Made by a program: the position numbers and the translations under genes
Notes under the pieces: model-generated
Databases searched by the model: none
What the model was told of the DNA's origin: nothing
Seen by the model: only the letters and a program-made list of their open reading frames with translations
Assembly (NCBI GenBank): GCA_035286745.1
Contig: DATECU010000382.1
Span: 1 to 29,496 of the forward strand
Length of the DNA stretch: 29,496 nucleotides
Direction of reading: 5' to 3'
DNA from: DATECU01 sp035286745
GTDB lineage: Bacteria > Acidobacteriota > Vicinamibacteria > Fen-336
Shown here: piece after piece, positions 1-7,624 of the stretch
How the letters are laid out: each line of letters begins with the position of its first letter
Position numbering within the stretch: position 1 is the first letter of the stretch

Positions 1-828
1 TCCACCCGTGGCTTCCTGGCCGTGTTCCGCATCCGCAACCTCGGCCACCGCACCTTCGTCTCCGAGGAGGAGATCAAGCATTTGGTGAAGGAGGGCCGGG
101 ACCAGGGCCTGCTCGACCAGACCGAGATGGACCTGATTCACAGCGTGTTCCAGTTCTCGGAGACGCCGGTCAAGAAGGTCATGGTGCCGCGGCCCAAGAT
201 CTTCGCCCTGGACGTGGCCACTCCGCCCGGCGAGGTGGAGCGCCTGATGGTGGAGGGCGGCTTCTCGCGGATTCCCGTCTTCGAAGGCTCCGTCGACAAC
301 ATCATGGGCCTGATCTATGGGAAGGATGCGCTCCGGCTGCTGGAGAAGCGACAGCCGGTGGTGATCCGCAAGATCCTGCACCCCGCCCACTTCGTACCCG
401 AGACCAAGAAGGTGGGGGAGCTGCTCAAGGAGCTGCAGAAGCGGCGCACCCACATGGCCATCGTCATCGACGAGCACGGTTCGGTCACCGGCCTGGTCAC
501 CCTGGAGGACCTGCTCGAAGAGATCGTGGGCGAGATCCAGGACGAGTACGACTGGGAGGAGCGGCCGGTGGAGAAGCTCAAGGACGGCTCGCTGGTGGTG
601 GACGGGACGGTGTCCGCCACCGAGCTGAGAGAAGGCCACGAGGTGCCGATTCCCGAGTCGGCGGAGTTCGAGACGGTGGCCGGGTTCATGCTCGACGTCC
701 TGGGCTCCATGCCCAAGGGCGGTGAGGTGGTGACGGTAGGCGACTACCGGCTGACGGTGGTGGACGTGGAGAAGAACCGCATCAGCAAGGTCAAGATCGA
801 GCGCATCCCCTCAGCGATCGGCGTCTGA
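1..828 (+). CDS. CorC/HlyC-type CBS-domain protein, 5'-truncated by window edge
   Basis: The frame is open to base 1, so this is the C-terminal part of a longer protein. The GTG at 22 is probably an internal Val. Visible is the linker after a membrane domain (FVSEEE, then EGRDQGLLDQTE), then two CBS repeats. The first opens with VMVPRPKIFALD and the second holds MAIVIDEHGSVTGLVTLEDL. The last 90 or so residues match the CorC_HlyC domain (DGSLVVDGTVSATEL onward). Full-length relatives carry an N-terminal CNNM/DUF21 membrane domain and are linked to Mg2+/Co2+ efflux or to membrane stress; that half would lie upstream of the window. The stop TGA overlaps by 18 bp the convergent DUF1232 gene. Family assignment is secure; the transported substrate cannot be read from this part. 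Confidence 0.93.
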   Translation, partial: STRGFLAVFRIRNLGHRTFVSEEEIKHLVKEGRDQGLLDQTEMDLIHSVFQFSETPVKKVMVPRPKIFALDVATPPGEVERLMVEGGFSRIPVFEGSVDNIMGLIYGKDALRLLEKRQPVVIRKILHPAHFVPETKKVGELLKELQKRRTHMAIVIDEHGSVTGLVTLEDLLEEIVGEIQDEYDWEERPVEKLKDGSLVVDGTVSATELREGHEVPIPESAEFETVAGFMLDVLGSMPKGGEVVTVGDYRLTVVDVEKNRISKVKIERIPSAIGV

Positions 829-1074
829 TCGCGAGAGCGTCGCCGCCGGTGCCACTTCCCCGGGGGGCGCGCTTCGGAACAGCCAGCGCACGCTCATCCA
901 CACCAGCACCAGGTCGTCGAGGTAGCCGGCCACCGGCACCAGGAAGTCCGGGAAGAGGTCCAGGGGCCAGAGCAGGTAGGCCGCCGCAAACAGCACGGCC
1001 AGGCGGGGCAGCCGTCGCACCCGAGGATCGGCGAGCAGAGTCGCCACCTGGCGAAGGCGAGTCAGCAGGCCCAT
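811..1074 (-). CDS. DUF1232 (YkvA-like) small membrane protein
   Basis: An 87-aa protein with the DUF1232 core: RLAVLFAAAYLLWPLDLFPD, followed by a hydrophobic stretch with GYLDDLVLVWMSVRWL. The short motif with P-D around DLFPDFLVPVAGYLDD is the hallmark of this family. Its role is unknown; members are small membrane-associated proteins. The ATG at 1074 shares its A with the TGA of the upstream secretin gene (TGATG), which indicates translational coupling. A TTG one codon earlier is possible but less likely. It is the last gene of the lolA-secretin operon and overlaps convergently the end of the CorC gene. Confidence 0.85.
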   Translation of the reverse strand: MGLLTRLRQVATLLADPRVRRLPRLAVLFAAAYLLWPLDLFPDFLVPVAGYLDDLVLVWMSVRWLFRSAPPGEVAPAATLSRSDADR

Positions 1075-2876
1075 CAAGGCACCGGGCTGGGGGTTGGGTT
1101 AGGTGTGGGCGGGCGGATGGGCTCGATGCGCGGCGGTTCGCTGGGCCGCGGCGCGGGGACGAAGGAGGGGATGGCCGGGACCTCGAAGAGCAGGGGCGAG
1201 GACTCGCCGCCCAGCGGGAAGGAGCGCAGGTCGTCTTCGTCGATCTGCGGCCGTCGCACCACGTGGGGCGTCAGGGTCATGACGATGTCGGTCTCCGCCA
1301 CCTCGCGCTGGTTGCGCGAGAACAGGTTCCTGAGCAGCGGGATGTCGGCCAGGCCGGGCAGGCCGGAGAGGCTGGTCCGCTCCTCGTCGCTGATCAAGCC
1401 CGCCAGGATGTTGGTCTCGCCGTCGCGCAGCCGGATCACGCTGGTGACGGTGCGGTTCCTGAAGGTGGGGTTGTTCTGGAAGAGCTGTCCCAGGGAGGAG
1501 ATCTCGAGCTTCAGGCTCAGGGTCACATCGCCGTCGTGGTGGACCCGCGGCGTCAGGTCGATGTTGACGCCCACGTTCTTGTAGTCGAAGGAGGTGATGG
1601 GTTGCTGGGCGGTGCCGCCGGTGGCGATAGGCGTGAAGACGGTCACCGGCACCGGGATCTGGTCGCCGAAGCGGGCCTGGGCGGTTTGGCCCTCGCTGGC
1701 CCGCAGTTGCGGGTTGGCCAGCAGCCGGGTGGCGGAGTCGGTTTGGAGCAGGCGGTAGAGCACTCCCGGGAGCTGGCTGACCAGGAGGCTGGAGCGCCCG
1801 TAGAGGTCGTCGTCGAGAGTCGCCTGGCGGGTGCGCCGGGTCTTGAAGCCGTAGCTGTCGGTGTCGACCTCCTCCACCGTGCCTTTGGGGGCGATCCCAC
1901 CGGCAACCCCCGCCAGCCCGGCCAGGCCCGAAGTGATCTCGATGCCGTACTCCTTGAGCAGCGAGCGGTTCACCTCCATGATCTCGACCTCGACCACCAC
2001 CTCGGCCCGGGCCTTGTCGACGGTCTCGATGATGCGTTCGGCGGCCGCCACCTTGTCGGGAGCGTCGCTGATGGTGAGCGCGTTGGCGCCGGCCAGTGGC
2101 GCCACCCGCCGGGCCCCCAGCACGATGCGCAGCAGATCCACCGTCTCCTTGAGGTCGGCGTTGGAGAGGAAGAAGGTCTTCACCACCTGCTGCTCGTACT
2201 CGCGGCGTTTGGTGGGGGTGTCGGGGACCACGTTGATGACCCGGGCGTCGAGCACCCGGTGGAAGGTCTTGCCGGTGCTGGCCAGCGCCGACAGGGCCTG
2301 CTCGAAGCCGACACCCTTGAGGTCGAGCGAGATCGGCTGGTCCTGGAACTGGGGGTCGAAGACGAAGTTGACCCCCGCCACCTTGCCCAGGGCCAGGTAG
2401 GTCTCCTTGAGGTTGGCGTTGCGGAAGGAGATGCTCAGGGGCTCCTTGGCCTCAGGTCCCAGGGCCAGCCCGGGTAGTGCGCGCTCCCTTGCCCGGTCCT
2501 TGATCTGGTCCAGCGAGGGGGCCGGGGCTGCGGACTGCCGGCGGGCCTCCACCTCGCGGATCTCGGCGGCCAGCGTCCCCGATTCCGGGTTGAGATCGAG
2601 GGCCAGCCGGTATTCCTCCAGGGCTTCCTTGAAGAGGCCCCGACCGGCCAGCCGGCGTCCGGCAGCGGCATGGCTGGCCGAGGCCCGGAGTCGGGCTCGT
2701 TTCAGGCTGACGCGGTAGCCTCGATTCTCGGGCGCGCTCGTGAGGGCCTTGGCGTATTGCAGAACGGCCACGTCGAACTCGCCCCGCTTCTCGGCCCTCT
2801 CTCCGGCGCGGAAGGCGCCGGCAGAAGCGCAACCCCAGAGGCCGACAAGCAGCCAGGCGAGGCCGGAGCGTCTCAT
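1074..2876 (-). CDS. Secretin (GspD/PilQ superfamily) with N-terminal TPR-like region
   Basis: A 600-aa outer-membrane secretin that would form the gated channel of a type II secretion or type IV pilus system. A signal peptide with a possible lipobox (LVGLWGC, residues 10-16) is followed by TPR-like helices to about residue 120. An STN/N0-type domain (about 145-213) and a secretin N1-type domain (about 220-290) come next. The secretin core follows: VEVEIMEVNRSLLKEYGI near 292, GDQIPVPV near 400, and the conserved GLPGLADIPLLRNLFS near 502. A Pro-rich tail ends the protein. The start is ATG at 2876, preceded by a GAGG-type ribosome site and overlapping the lolA stop (ATGA). No other secretion genes flank it; the only candidate partner here is the ATPase at 13468. 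It could belong to either a T2SS or a T4P. Confidence 0.93.
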   Translation of the reverse strand: MRRSGLAWLLVGLWGCASAGAFRAGERAEKRGEFDVAVLQYAKALTSAPENRGYRVSLKRARLRASASHAAAGRRLAGRGLFKEALEEYRLALDLNPESGTLAAEIREVEARRQSAAPAPSLDQIKDRARERALPGLALGPEAKEPLSISFRNANLKETYLALGKVAGVNFVFDPQFQDQPISLDLKGVGFEQALSALASTGKTFHRVLDARVINVVPDTPTKRREYEQQVVKTFFLSNADLKETVDLLRIVLGARRVAPLAGANALTISDAPDKVAAAERIIETVDKARAEVVVEVEIMEVNRSLLKEYGIEITSGLAGLAGVAGGIAPKGTVEEVDTDSYGFKTRRTRQATLDDDLYGRSSLLVSQLPGVLYRLLQTDSATRLLANPQLRASEGQTAQARFGDQIPVPVTVFTPIATGGTAQQPITSFDYKNVGVNIDLTPRVHHDGDVTLSLKLEISSLGQLFQNNPTFRNRTVTSVIRLRDGETNILAGLISDEERTSLSGLPGLADIPLLRNLFSRNQREVAETDIVMTLTPHVVRRPQIDEDDLRSFPLGGESSPLLFEVPAIPSFVPAPRPSEPPRIEPIRPPTPNPTPSPVP

Positions 2877-3517
2877 CCTTCCACCACCTCCACGCCCGCC
2901 GGGATCTCGAAGCGGAACAGCCGGTCCTGGAGGCCGACGTTCTCCTTGATGTCCTCGAAATCGAAGCGGCTCCGGTTCCCCTGGGCGTCCACCATCTGCA
3001 CCGAACGGATTCGATCGGCCGCGTCGACCTCCAGCAGGGCCGACTCCATCTCGGGGTCGGGCGTCCGGGGCGTGAGGCGCAGGCGGGTCAGGCCGGCGGG
3101 GGCTCCGGACTCCATGCCTACCGCGAAGCGATCCAGGATCCCCTCTCGCCCCGAAAGCAGGAAAGCGGCCAGGCCCTGATCGGCCTGCTGCTCGCGGACG
3201 ATCACCTGGTGGTCGGCGGGGACATAGAAGTAGGCGGTGCTGCCGTCGGACACGAAGAGCTTTCGCTCCGGCGAGCGGTACTCCCACAGCATGCGGTTCG
3301 GGCGCTTGATGGAGACCACGCCCCGCTCCACCACCTCGCGGCCCAGGGCGCCCGACCGGTACCTCTGGACGAAGCGGGCGGTCAGATCGCGGAGGCTCTT
3401 CTGCCGCCGATCCAGACGGAGCGCCACCGCCTCGGCAGCCGCATCTTGCGGCGCCGCGCTGGCGGCGGCGGCGGTCACCAGCGCACCCGTTAGGCCAAGA
3501 ACGCGCAGAAGTCTCAC
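2873..3517 (-). CDS. LolA-like outer-membrane lipoprotein carrier protein
   Basis: A 214-aa secreted protein. The signal peptide (MRLLRVLGLTGALV... to SAAP, about residues 1-22) is followed by the LolA half-barrel pattern: a helix with LRDLTARFVQRY, then strands with KRPNRMLWEYRSPERKLFVSD, the family's typical 'P..lrW.y..P....l.sdG' run. LolA carries lipoproteins across the periplasm to the outer membrane. The start is GTG at 3517. No ATG lies in frame nearby and a -10 element (TATCAT) ends 9 nt upstream, so the mRNA is probably leaderless. The stop overlaps the secretin ATG (ATGA). This tight coupling hints that it may serve the secretin's assembly rather than being the general LolA; that is inference. 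Confidence 0.88.
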   Translation of the reverse strand: MRLLRVLGLTGALVTAAAASAAPQDAAAEAVALRLDRRQKSLRDLTARFVQRYRSGALGREVVERGVVSIKRPNRMLWEYRSPERKLFVSDGSTAYFYVPADHQVIVREQQADQGLAAFLLSGREGILDRFAVGMESGAPAGLTRLRLTPRTPDPEMESALLEVDAADRIRSVQMVDAQGNRSRFDFEDIKENVGLQDRLFRFEIPAGVEVVEG

Positions 3518-3526
3518 TGGGGCGAC

Positions 3527-3536
3527 ATGATACCAT
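3527..3536. promoter_or_regulatory. Bidirectional extended -10 element between lolA and the membrane glycosyltransferase-like gene
   Basis: ATGATACCAT reads as an extended -10 in both directions. On the plus strand it is TGA-TACCAT (3528-3536) and on the minus strand TGG-TATCAT (3535-3527). The minus element lies 9 nt before the lolA GTG; the plus element lies 56 nt before the ATG at 3593. No good -35 hexamer is seen for either direction, which fits extended -10 promoters. Confidence 0.6.
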
Positions 3537-3592
3537 GCCGGCGCTTGCGGCCGGGCGGAACCACCCGCACCTTGCCGGCCCCGAGGCGCCCC

Positions 3593-5530
3593 ATGACCAA
3601 GCCCCGATTCACGAGCCTGCTGGTTCCCGAGGCGGCGCTGGTCCTGGCCTCGCTGGCCGCGGTGGCGGCGAAAGTGGGAGCGGATGCCGGCGGGCCGTCT
3701 TGGATCCTGCCCGCCGCCCAGGCGACGGCGCTGGGGGTGTTGGTGGCCCTGCTCGCGCGCCGGCGTCGCCGATGGGTGGACGCCCCGCGCGCGGTTCTGA
3801 TCGGGCTGGCGCTTGGGCTCCTGCCCACCGTGTACGGGCAGGTCGGCGGCGATGGGGTGCAGGCGTTCGTCGTCGTACGCTCGGCGGTCCTGGATGGCGA
3901 CCTCGACCTGGCGAACGACTATCGCGGGCTGGGAGCCCGGGCGGTGGCCACCGAGACCGGGACGCCCACCAGCCACCTGCCCGCCGGCCTCGCCCTGCTG
4001 TGGACCCCCCCCTTTCTGGCTGCCCACGCCGGTACCGCCCTGGCGTCTGCGTTGGGCGCCGGGGTCGCCGCCGACGGCTTCTCCGTCCCCTACCGTTCGG
4101 CGGTCACCGCCGGCAGCTACCTCTACGGGGTCCTGGCACTTCTGCTGTTGGAGGCCGAGCTGCGTCGCCGCCACGGACGTGGCCTGGCCCTGATCGGCGC
4201 CCTCGGTATCTGGTTCGCCACCCCGCTCCACTTCTACATGACCGCCAACCCGGCCATGGCGCACGGTGCGTCGGTAGCTGCGGCGACCGCCTTCGTCGTC
4301 TGCTGGCTGCGGGTCCGCCAGGTCCCCTCCACCCGCGGGTGGCTCGCCTTGGGGCTGCTCGGCGGCTTGATGACGCTGGTCCGTTTGCAGGACGCGGTGC
4401 TGCTGGCCCTGCCGCTCGCCGACCTGGGGATTCGCCGCCCTGCTCGTTCCCTGGGTTTGGCGATGCGGTTCGTCGCCGGCGCCTGGGTCCTGGGCCTGGT
4501 CCAACTGGCGGTCTGGCTGCGGCTCTACGGTACCGGGTTTCTGGGGACCATCCTCCGCGTCAACCTGGTGGGCAGCGACGGCGGCCCTCACGTCTTGGAC
4601 CTGCTCTTCGCCGCCCGGCATGGGCTCTTGACCTGGACGCCTCTCTACGCCGTCTGCATCGCCGGCTGGCTGCTGTGGCTGCGTCGCGAGCTGGGGCTGG
4701 CCGCGCTGGCGATCGGCGGCTTCGCCCTTTCCGTGCTGGTCAACGCCTCGATGCAGGACTGGTGGGGAGCCGAAGCCTTCGGCCAGCGGCGCTTGCTGGG
4801 TCTGACGCCTCTCTTCGCGCTGGGTCTGGGGCAGGCCCTGGCCTTTCTGCGCTCTTGTCCGCTGGCTCTCCTGAGCGGCGGCGTGGCCGCGCTGGGGGTC
4901 TGGAACCTGGCCTTCGAGCGGATCTACAACAGCGAGGTCGTCTCCCGTCGCGACCAGCCGGTGAGTCTCGACCGGTTGGCTCCTGCTCAGGTGGAGGGGG
5001 CCTGGCGGTGGCTGCTCAGCCTGCACGGCCGCCTGCCGCCAACCGCATGGGCGCTGGCCTACGACAACCTCAAGGGCATCTGGCTCGACGACGGGCCCCG
5101 CTCGCTCGGCGGCCGCATCGATCTGGGCGCCGAGCCGCCGGAGCTGCCGCTTCTCGTAGGCCACGGCTGGTACCCGCCGGAGGCCGAGGGCGCTGTCACC
5201 TTCCGGCGCTCCCGCGGGCGGGGCTCCTGGATGCGAGTGCCCATCCGCGCCCCCGCCGCCTACCGGGTCCTGCTGCGACTACGGCCGGAGATGGAGGGGC
5301 CGCTCTCCCTCACCGTCGAGGCCAACCGGCAGCCGGTGGGGACGGCCGACCTGGTGCCGGGCTGGTCCGAGTACAGCTTCCGCATCCCCGCCGGCCTGCT
5401 GCGGCCCGGGCTGAACGACCTCGGCCTCGCCTACTCGTCGACGCCGCGCGAGGCCCAGCCCGGTGTGGCGGGCCGGAACGCCGCGGTTTCGGTGGACTGG
5501 CTGGTCCTGGCGCGCGAGCCCGGACCATGA
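3593..5530 (+). CDS. Polytopic membrane protein, probable GT-C-type glycosyltransferase
   Basis: A 645-aa protein with about ten hydrophobic segments over residues 10-445, then a soluble C-terminal region of about 180 residues rich in beta-type sequence. The first large loop carries an acidic motif (LDGDLDLANDY), a placement typical of GT-C lipid-phosphosugar-dependent transferases. The next loop has TSHLPAGLALLWTP. The sugar and acceptor are not evident. The start is taken as ATG at 3593, right before a basic-then-hydrophobic N-terminus; an in-frame ATG at 3527 would lie inside the promoter element and adds a Pro/Arg-rich stretch. A run of eight C at about 4005-4012 is in frame. Divergent from lolA. 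The membrane protein call is firm, the enzymatic class is moderate. Confidence 0.65.
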   Translation: MTKPRFTSLLVPEAALVLASLAAVAAKVGADAGGPSWILPAAQATALGVLVALLARRRRRWVDAPRAVLIGLALGLLPTVYGQVGGDGVQAFVVVRSAVLDGDLDLANDYRGLGARAVATETGTPTSHLPAGLALLWTPPFLAAHAGTALASALGAGVAADGFSVPYRSAVTAGSYLYGVLALLLLEAELRRRHGRGLALIGALGIWFATPLHFYMTANPAMAHGASVAAATAFVVCWLRVRQVPSTRGWLALGLLGGLMTLVRLQDAVLLALPLADLGIRRPARSLGLAMRFVAGAWVLGLVQLAVWLRLYGTGFLGTILRVNLVGSDGGPHVLDLLFAARHGLLTWTPLYAVCIAGWLLWLRRELGLAALAIGGFALSVLVNASMQDWWGAEAFGQRRLLGLTPLFALGLGQALAFLRSCPLALLSGGVAALGVWNLAFERIYNSEVVSRRDQPVSLDRLAPAQVEGAWRWLLSLHGRLPPTAWALAYDNLKGIWLDDGPRSLGGRIDLGAEPPELPLLVGHGWYPPEAEGAVTFRRSRGRGSWMRVPIRAPAAYRVLLRLRPEMEGPLSLTVEANRQPVGTADLVPGWSEYSFRIPAGLLRPGLNDLGLAYSSTPREAQPGVAGRNAAVSVDWLVLAREPGP

Positions 5531-5574
5531 CGCGGCTTTTCTCGCGCCTGCCAGTTGCGGAGCCGCCGGCGGGG

Positions 5575-5580
5575 TAGACT
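5575..5580 (+). promoter_or_regulatory. Candidate -10 (TAGACT) for the PATAN gene
   Basis: TAGACT lies 19 nt before the ATG at 5600, giving a leader of about 12 nt. No strong Shine-Dalgarno and no convincing -35 are visible. Confidence 0.45.
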
Positions 5581-5599
5581 GTCGCCAAGAGCTCCCGTC

Positions 5600-6415
5600 A
5601 TGTCGCTCATTGGATCCCTGGACGAGGTCAAGCTGGCTGAGGTCCTGCGCCTGATGGCGGCGGGCAAGAAGACGGGCGTGCTCACCGTGACCGGGCCGAC
5701 TCACGAGGCCATCCTGCGCTTCCAGAAAGGGGCGCTGGTGCACGCCGCCACCGGGCGGCGCTTCCAGGGAGAGGCGGCGGTCTTCGACCTCTTCGGCTGG
5801 AAAGAGGGCCAGCTCAGCTTCATCCCCGAAGAGAGCCCGGTGTTGCCTAACGTTAACAAGCCGATGGAAGCCCTGATCGACGAGGGGCTCCGGGAAGGCG
5901 AGACCTTGCACCGGATGGGCGAGGTGATCCCCTCGGACCGGGTGGTGTTCCAGTTCGCCCCCGGACCCACCGACGACGGGGCGAGCTGCACCCTGCGGGC
6001 GGCGGCCTGGCGGGTCTTGCGTTTGGTGGACGGGCTGCGCGACGTTCGGGAGGTGATCGAGGCCTCGAAGGTGCCGCGGGCCGAGGTGCTGCGCATCCTG
6101 TTCGACCTGGCCGACGCCGGCTTCCTGGAGCGGGTGGAGCCGATGCGCAGCATGCGGCTCAAGAGCGAAGGTGGTCTCTTCGGGGGCAAGGACCTGGCCT
6201 ATCTCGACGAGCGGTACGAGGCGGAGTGGAAGCGGATCCTGCGCTTCAGCCACGGCGTGCACCGGGTGGAGGTTCGCACCCTGAACGGCCGTTCGGCCCT
6301 GGTCGGTGTCGCCTTCCGCTCCAAGCTGGCGCGAGATCTTCAGCTGCCCCGCACCCTGCTCGCGGAGCTGGGTGCCCACGACGGCGAGGAGGCCCAAGTC
6401 CGCCCGATCGCCTGA
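5600..6415 (+). CDS. PATAN (DUF4388) domain protein
   Basis: A 271-aa cytoplasmic protein. Residues 1-105 match the PATAN/DUF4388 domain: MSLIGSLDEVKLAEVLRLM, then KKTGVLTV, AILRFQKGALVHAATG and GEAAVFDLFGWKEGQLSF. These are the family's characteristic steps. A middle helical region (about 130-185, with WRVLRLVDGLRDVREVIEAS) resembles the winged-helix-like segment often found behind PATAN domains. The C-terminal 80 residues are not recognised. PATAN proteins occur with response regulators and signalling proteins in Myxococcota, Acidobacteriota and cyanobacteria. The next gene starts 27 nt downstream with its own -10, so this is adjacent to, but not clearly co-transcribed with, the peptidoglycan genes. 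Confidence 0.82.
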   Translation: MSLIGSLDEVKLAEVLRLMAAGKKTGVLTVTGPTHEAILRFQKGALVHAATGRRFQGEAAVFDLFGWKEGQLSFIPEESPVLPNVNKPMEALIDEGLREGETLHRMGEVIPSDRVVFQFAPGPTDDGASCTLRAAAWRVLRLVDGLRDVREVIEASKVPRAEVLRILFDLADAGFLERVEPMRSMRLKSEGGLFGGKDLAYLDERYEAEWKRILRFSHGVHRVEVRTLNGRSALVGVAFRSKLARDLQLPRTLLAELGAHDGEEAQVRPIA

Positions 6416-6426
6416 GGCGGCCATGG

Positions 6427-6432
6427 TAGGAT
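6427..6432 (+). promoter_or_regulatory. Candidate -10 (TAGGAT) for the GHL10-NagZ/AmiE-NamZ operon
   Basis: TAGGAT ends 10 nt before the ATG at 6443, so transcription would begin about 3 nt before the start codon. No Shine-Dalgarno is present between. It is one of several such near-leaderless arrangements in the window. Confidence 0.5.
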
Positions 6433-6442
6433 GCCGGCGCCC

Positions 6443-7624
6443 ATGAACCCTCTGCTCGCGCTTCTCCTGCTGGCCGGCCCCGGCTTGGGCGGGCCCGCGC
6501 CGGCCCCCGAGCTTCGAGGCCTGTGGGTGGTCCGCACCGCTCTCACCTCGCCGCAGGCCGTGGACCGCACGGTCGAGCAAGCCCAGGAGGCCGGCTTCAA
6601 TGCCCTGTTCGTGCAGGTGCGGGGCCGGGGGGATGCCTTCTATCGTTCGGCGCTGGTGCCCCGCAGCCCGCTGCTGCAAGGGCAGCCGGCGGGTTTCGAC
6701 CCCCTGGCCCGGCTGATCGAGCGGGCTCGGCAGCGGGGTCTGGAGGTCCACGCCTGGGTCAACGTGCTGCTGGTGGCCGGCTTCGGGCAGGTCCTGCCCG
6801 CCGGCCACATCGCGGCCGAACACCCGGAGTGGCTGATGGTGCCCCGGGACAGCGCCCGGCTGGCGGCGTCCGAACGGGGCAGCCGCCTGTTGCAGGTGCT
6901 GAGGCAAGACCGGGGCGATGGGGACGTCGAGGGGTTCTACCTCTCGCCGGCGGCCCCAGAGGTCGGGGACCACCTGGAGCAGGTGGTGCGGGAGCTGGTC
7001 CGAGGCTATCCGGTGGACGGCCTTCACTTCGACTTTATTCGTTATCCGAGCGGGGACTACGACTACTCGCGGTCCGCGCTCGAAGGCTTCCTGGCCCGGA
7101 AGCGGAGCCGCGGCGACCTTCTGGGCGAGGCGCTCGCCGACGCCGAGGGCTTCGCACAATACCGGCGTGACGCCCTGACCGCGCTGGCCCAGCGGCTCTC
7201 CGAGGCCTCCCGGAGCGAGCGGCGGGGGCTGGTGGTTTCCGCCGCCGTGGTGCCGGAAGAGGCTCAGGCGGTCCATCATCGTTTCCAGGACTGGCCCACC
7301 TGGGCGGCCCGCGGCATCCTGGACGCCGTCTGCCCCATGGTCTATACCCCGGAGCGGGCGGTGTTCCTGCGTCAGGTGGAGCAGGCCCGGGCGCGGGTGG
7401 GGATTCCGGTGTGGGCCGGGGTGGGCGCCTACCGGCTGACTCCGGCTGAGATCGTGGAGCGGGTGAGAGACGCCCGCGACCGGGGCGCCAGCGGGGTGGT
7501 GCTCTTCTCCCACGAATCCCTGGGCCCTTCACACCTGCTCCCGCTGCGCGAGCAGGCCTTCCCGCGGCTGCCCAACCGGCTGGACCAGAAGGCGGTGCCC
7601 ACCGCGGAGACCGGGTTGCGGTGA
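6443..7624 (+). CDS. GHL10 (DUF187/DigH-like) exported glycosyl hydrolase
   Basis: A 393-aa protein with a signal peptide (MNPLLALLLLAGPGLGG...) and a TIM-barrel hydrolase domain over residues 24-370. Family marks are ELRGLWVVRTALTSP at the start of the barrel, NALFVQVRGRGDAFY, LEVHAWVNVLL, the VDGLHFDFIRYPSGDYDYS strand with its conserved Asp, and a late DAVCPMVYT. GHL10 proteins include E. coli DigH (YddW), which cleaves glycan strands stripped of stem peptides. The start chosen is ATG at 6443; ATG at 6431 overlaps the -10. Its TGA overlaps the GTG of the next gene (GTGA). Acting on peptidoglycan is inferred from both family and neighbours. Confidence 0.85.
   Translation: MNPLLALLLLAGPGLGGPAPAPELRGLWVVRTALTSPQAVDRTVEQAQEAGFNALFVQVRGRGDAFYRSALVPRSPLLQGQPAGFDPLARLIERARQRGLEVHAWVNVLLVAGFGQVLPAGHIAAEHPEWLMVPRDSARLAASERGSRLLQVLRQDRGDGDVEGFYLSPAAPEVGDHLEQVVRELVRGYPVDGLHFDFIRYPSGDYDYSRSALEGFLARKRSRGDLLGEALADAEGFAQYRRDALTALAQRLSEASRSERRGLVVSAAVVPEEAQAVHHRFQDWPTWAARGILDAVCPMVYTPERAVFLRQVEQARARVGIPVWAGVGAYRLTPAEIVERVRDARDRGASGVVLFSHESLGPSHLLPLREQAFPRLPNRLDQKAVPTAETGLR

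Noticed and set aside
4005..4012. Run of eight C in the membrane protein gene as a phase-variation tract
   Set aside because: It encodes Thr-Pro-Pro in frame, in GC-rich DNA where such runs arise easily. No second frame would make a sensible product.
3535..5577. Second long plus-strand frame overlapping the membrane protein gene
   Set aside because: Translation is Arg/Gly/Pro-rich shadow sequence with no membrane segments or motifs.
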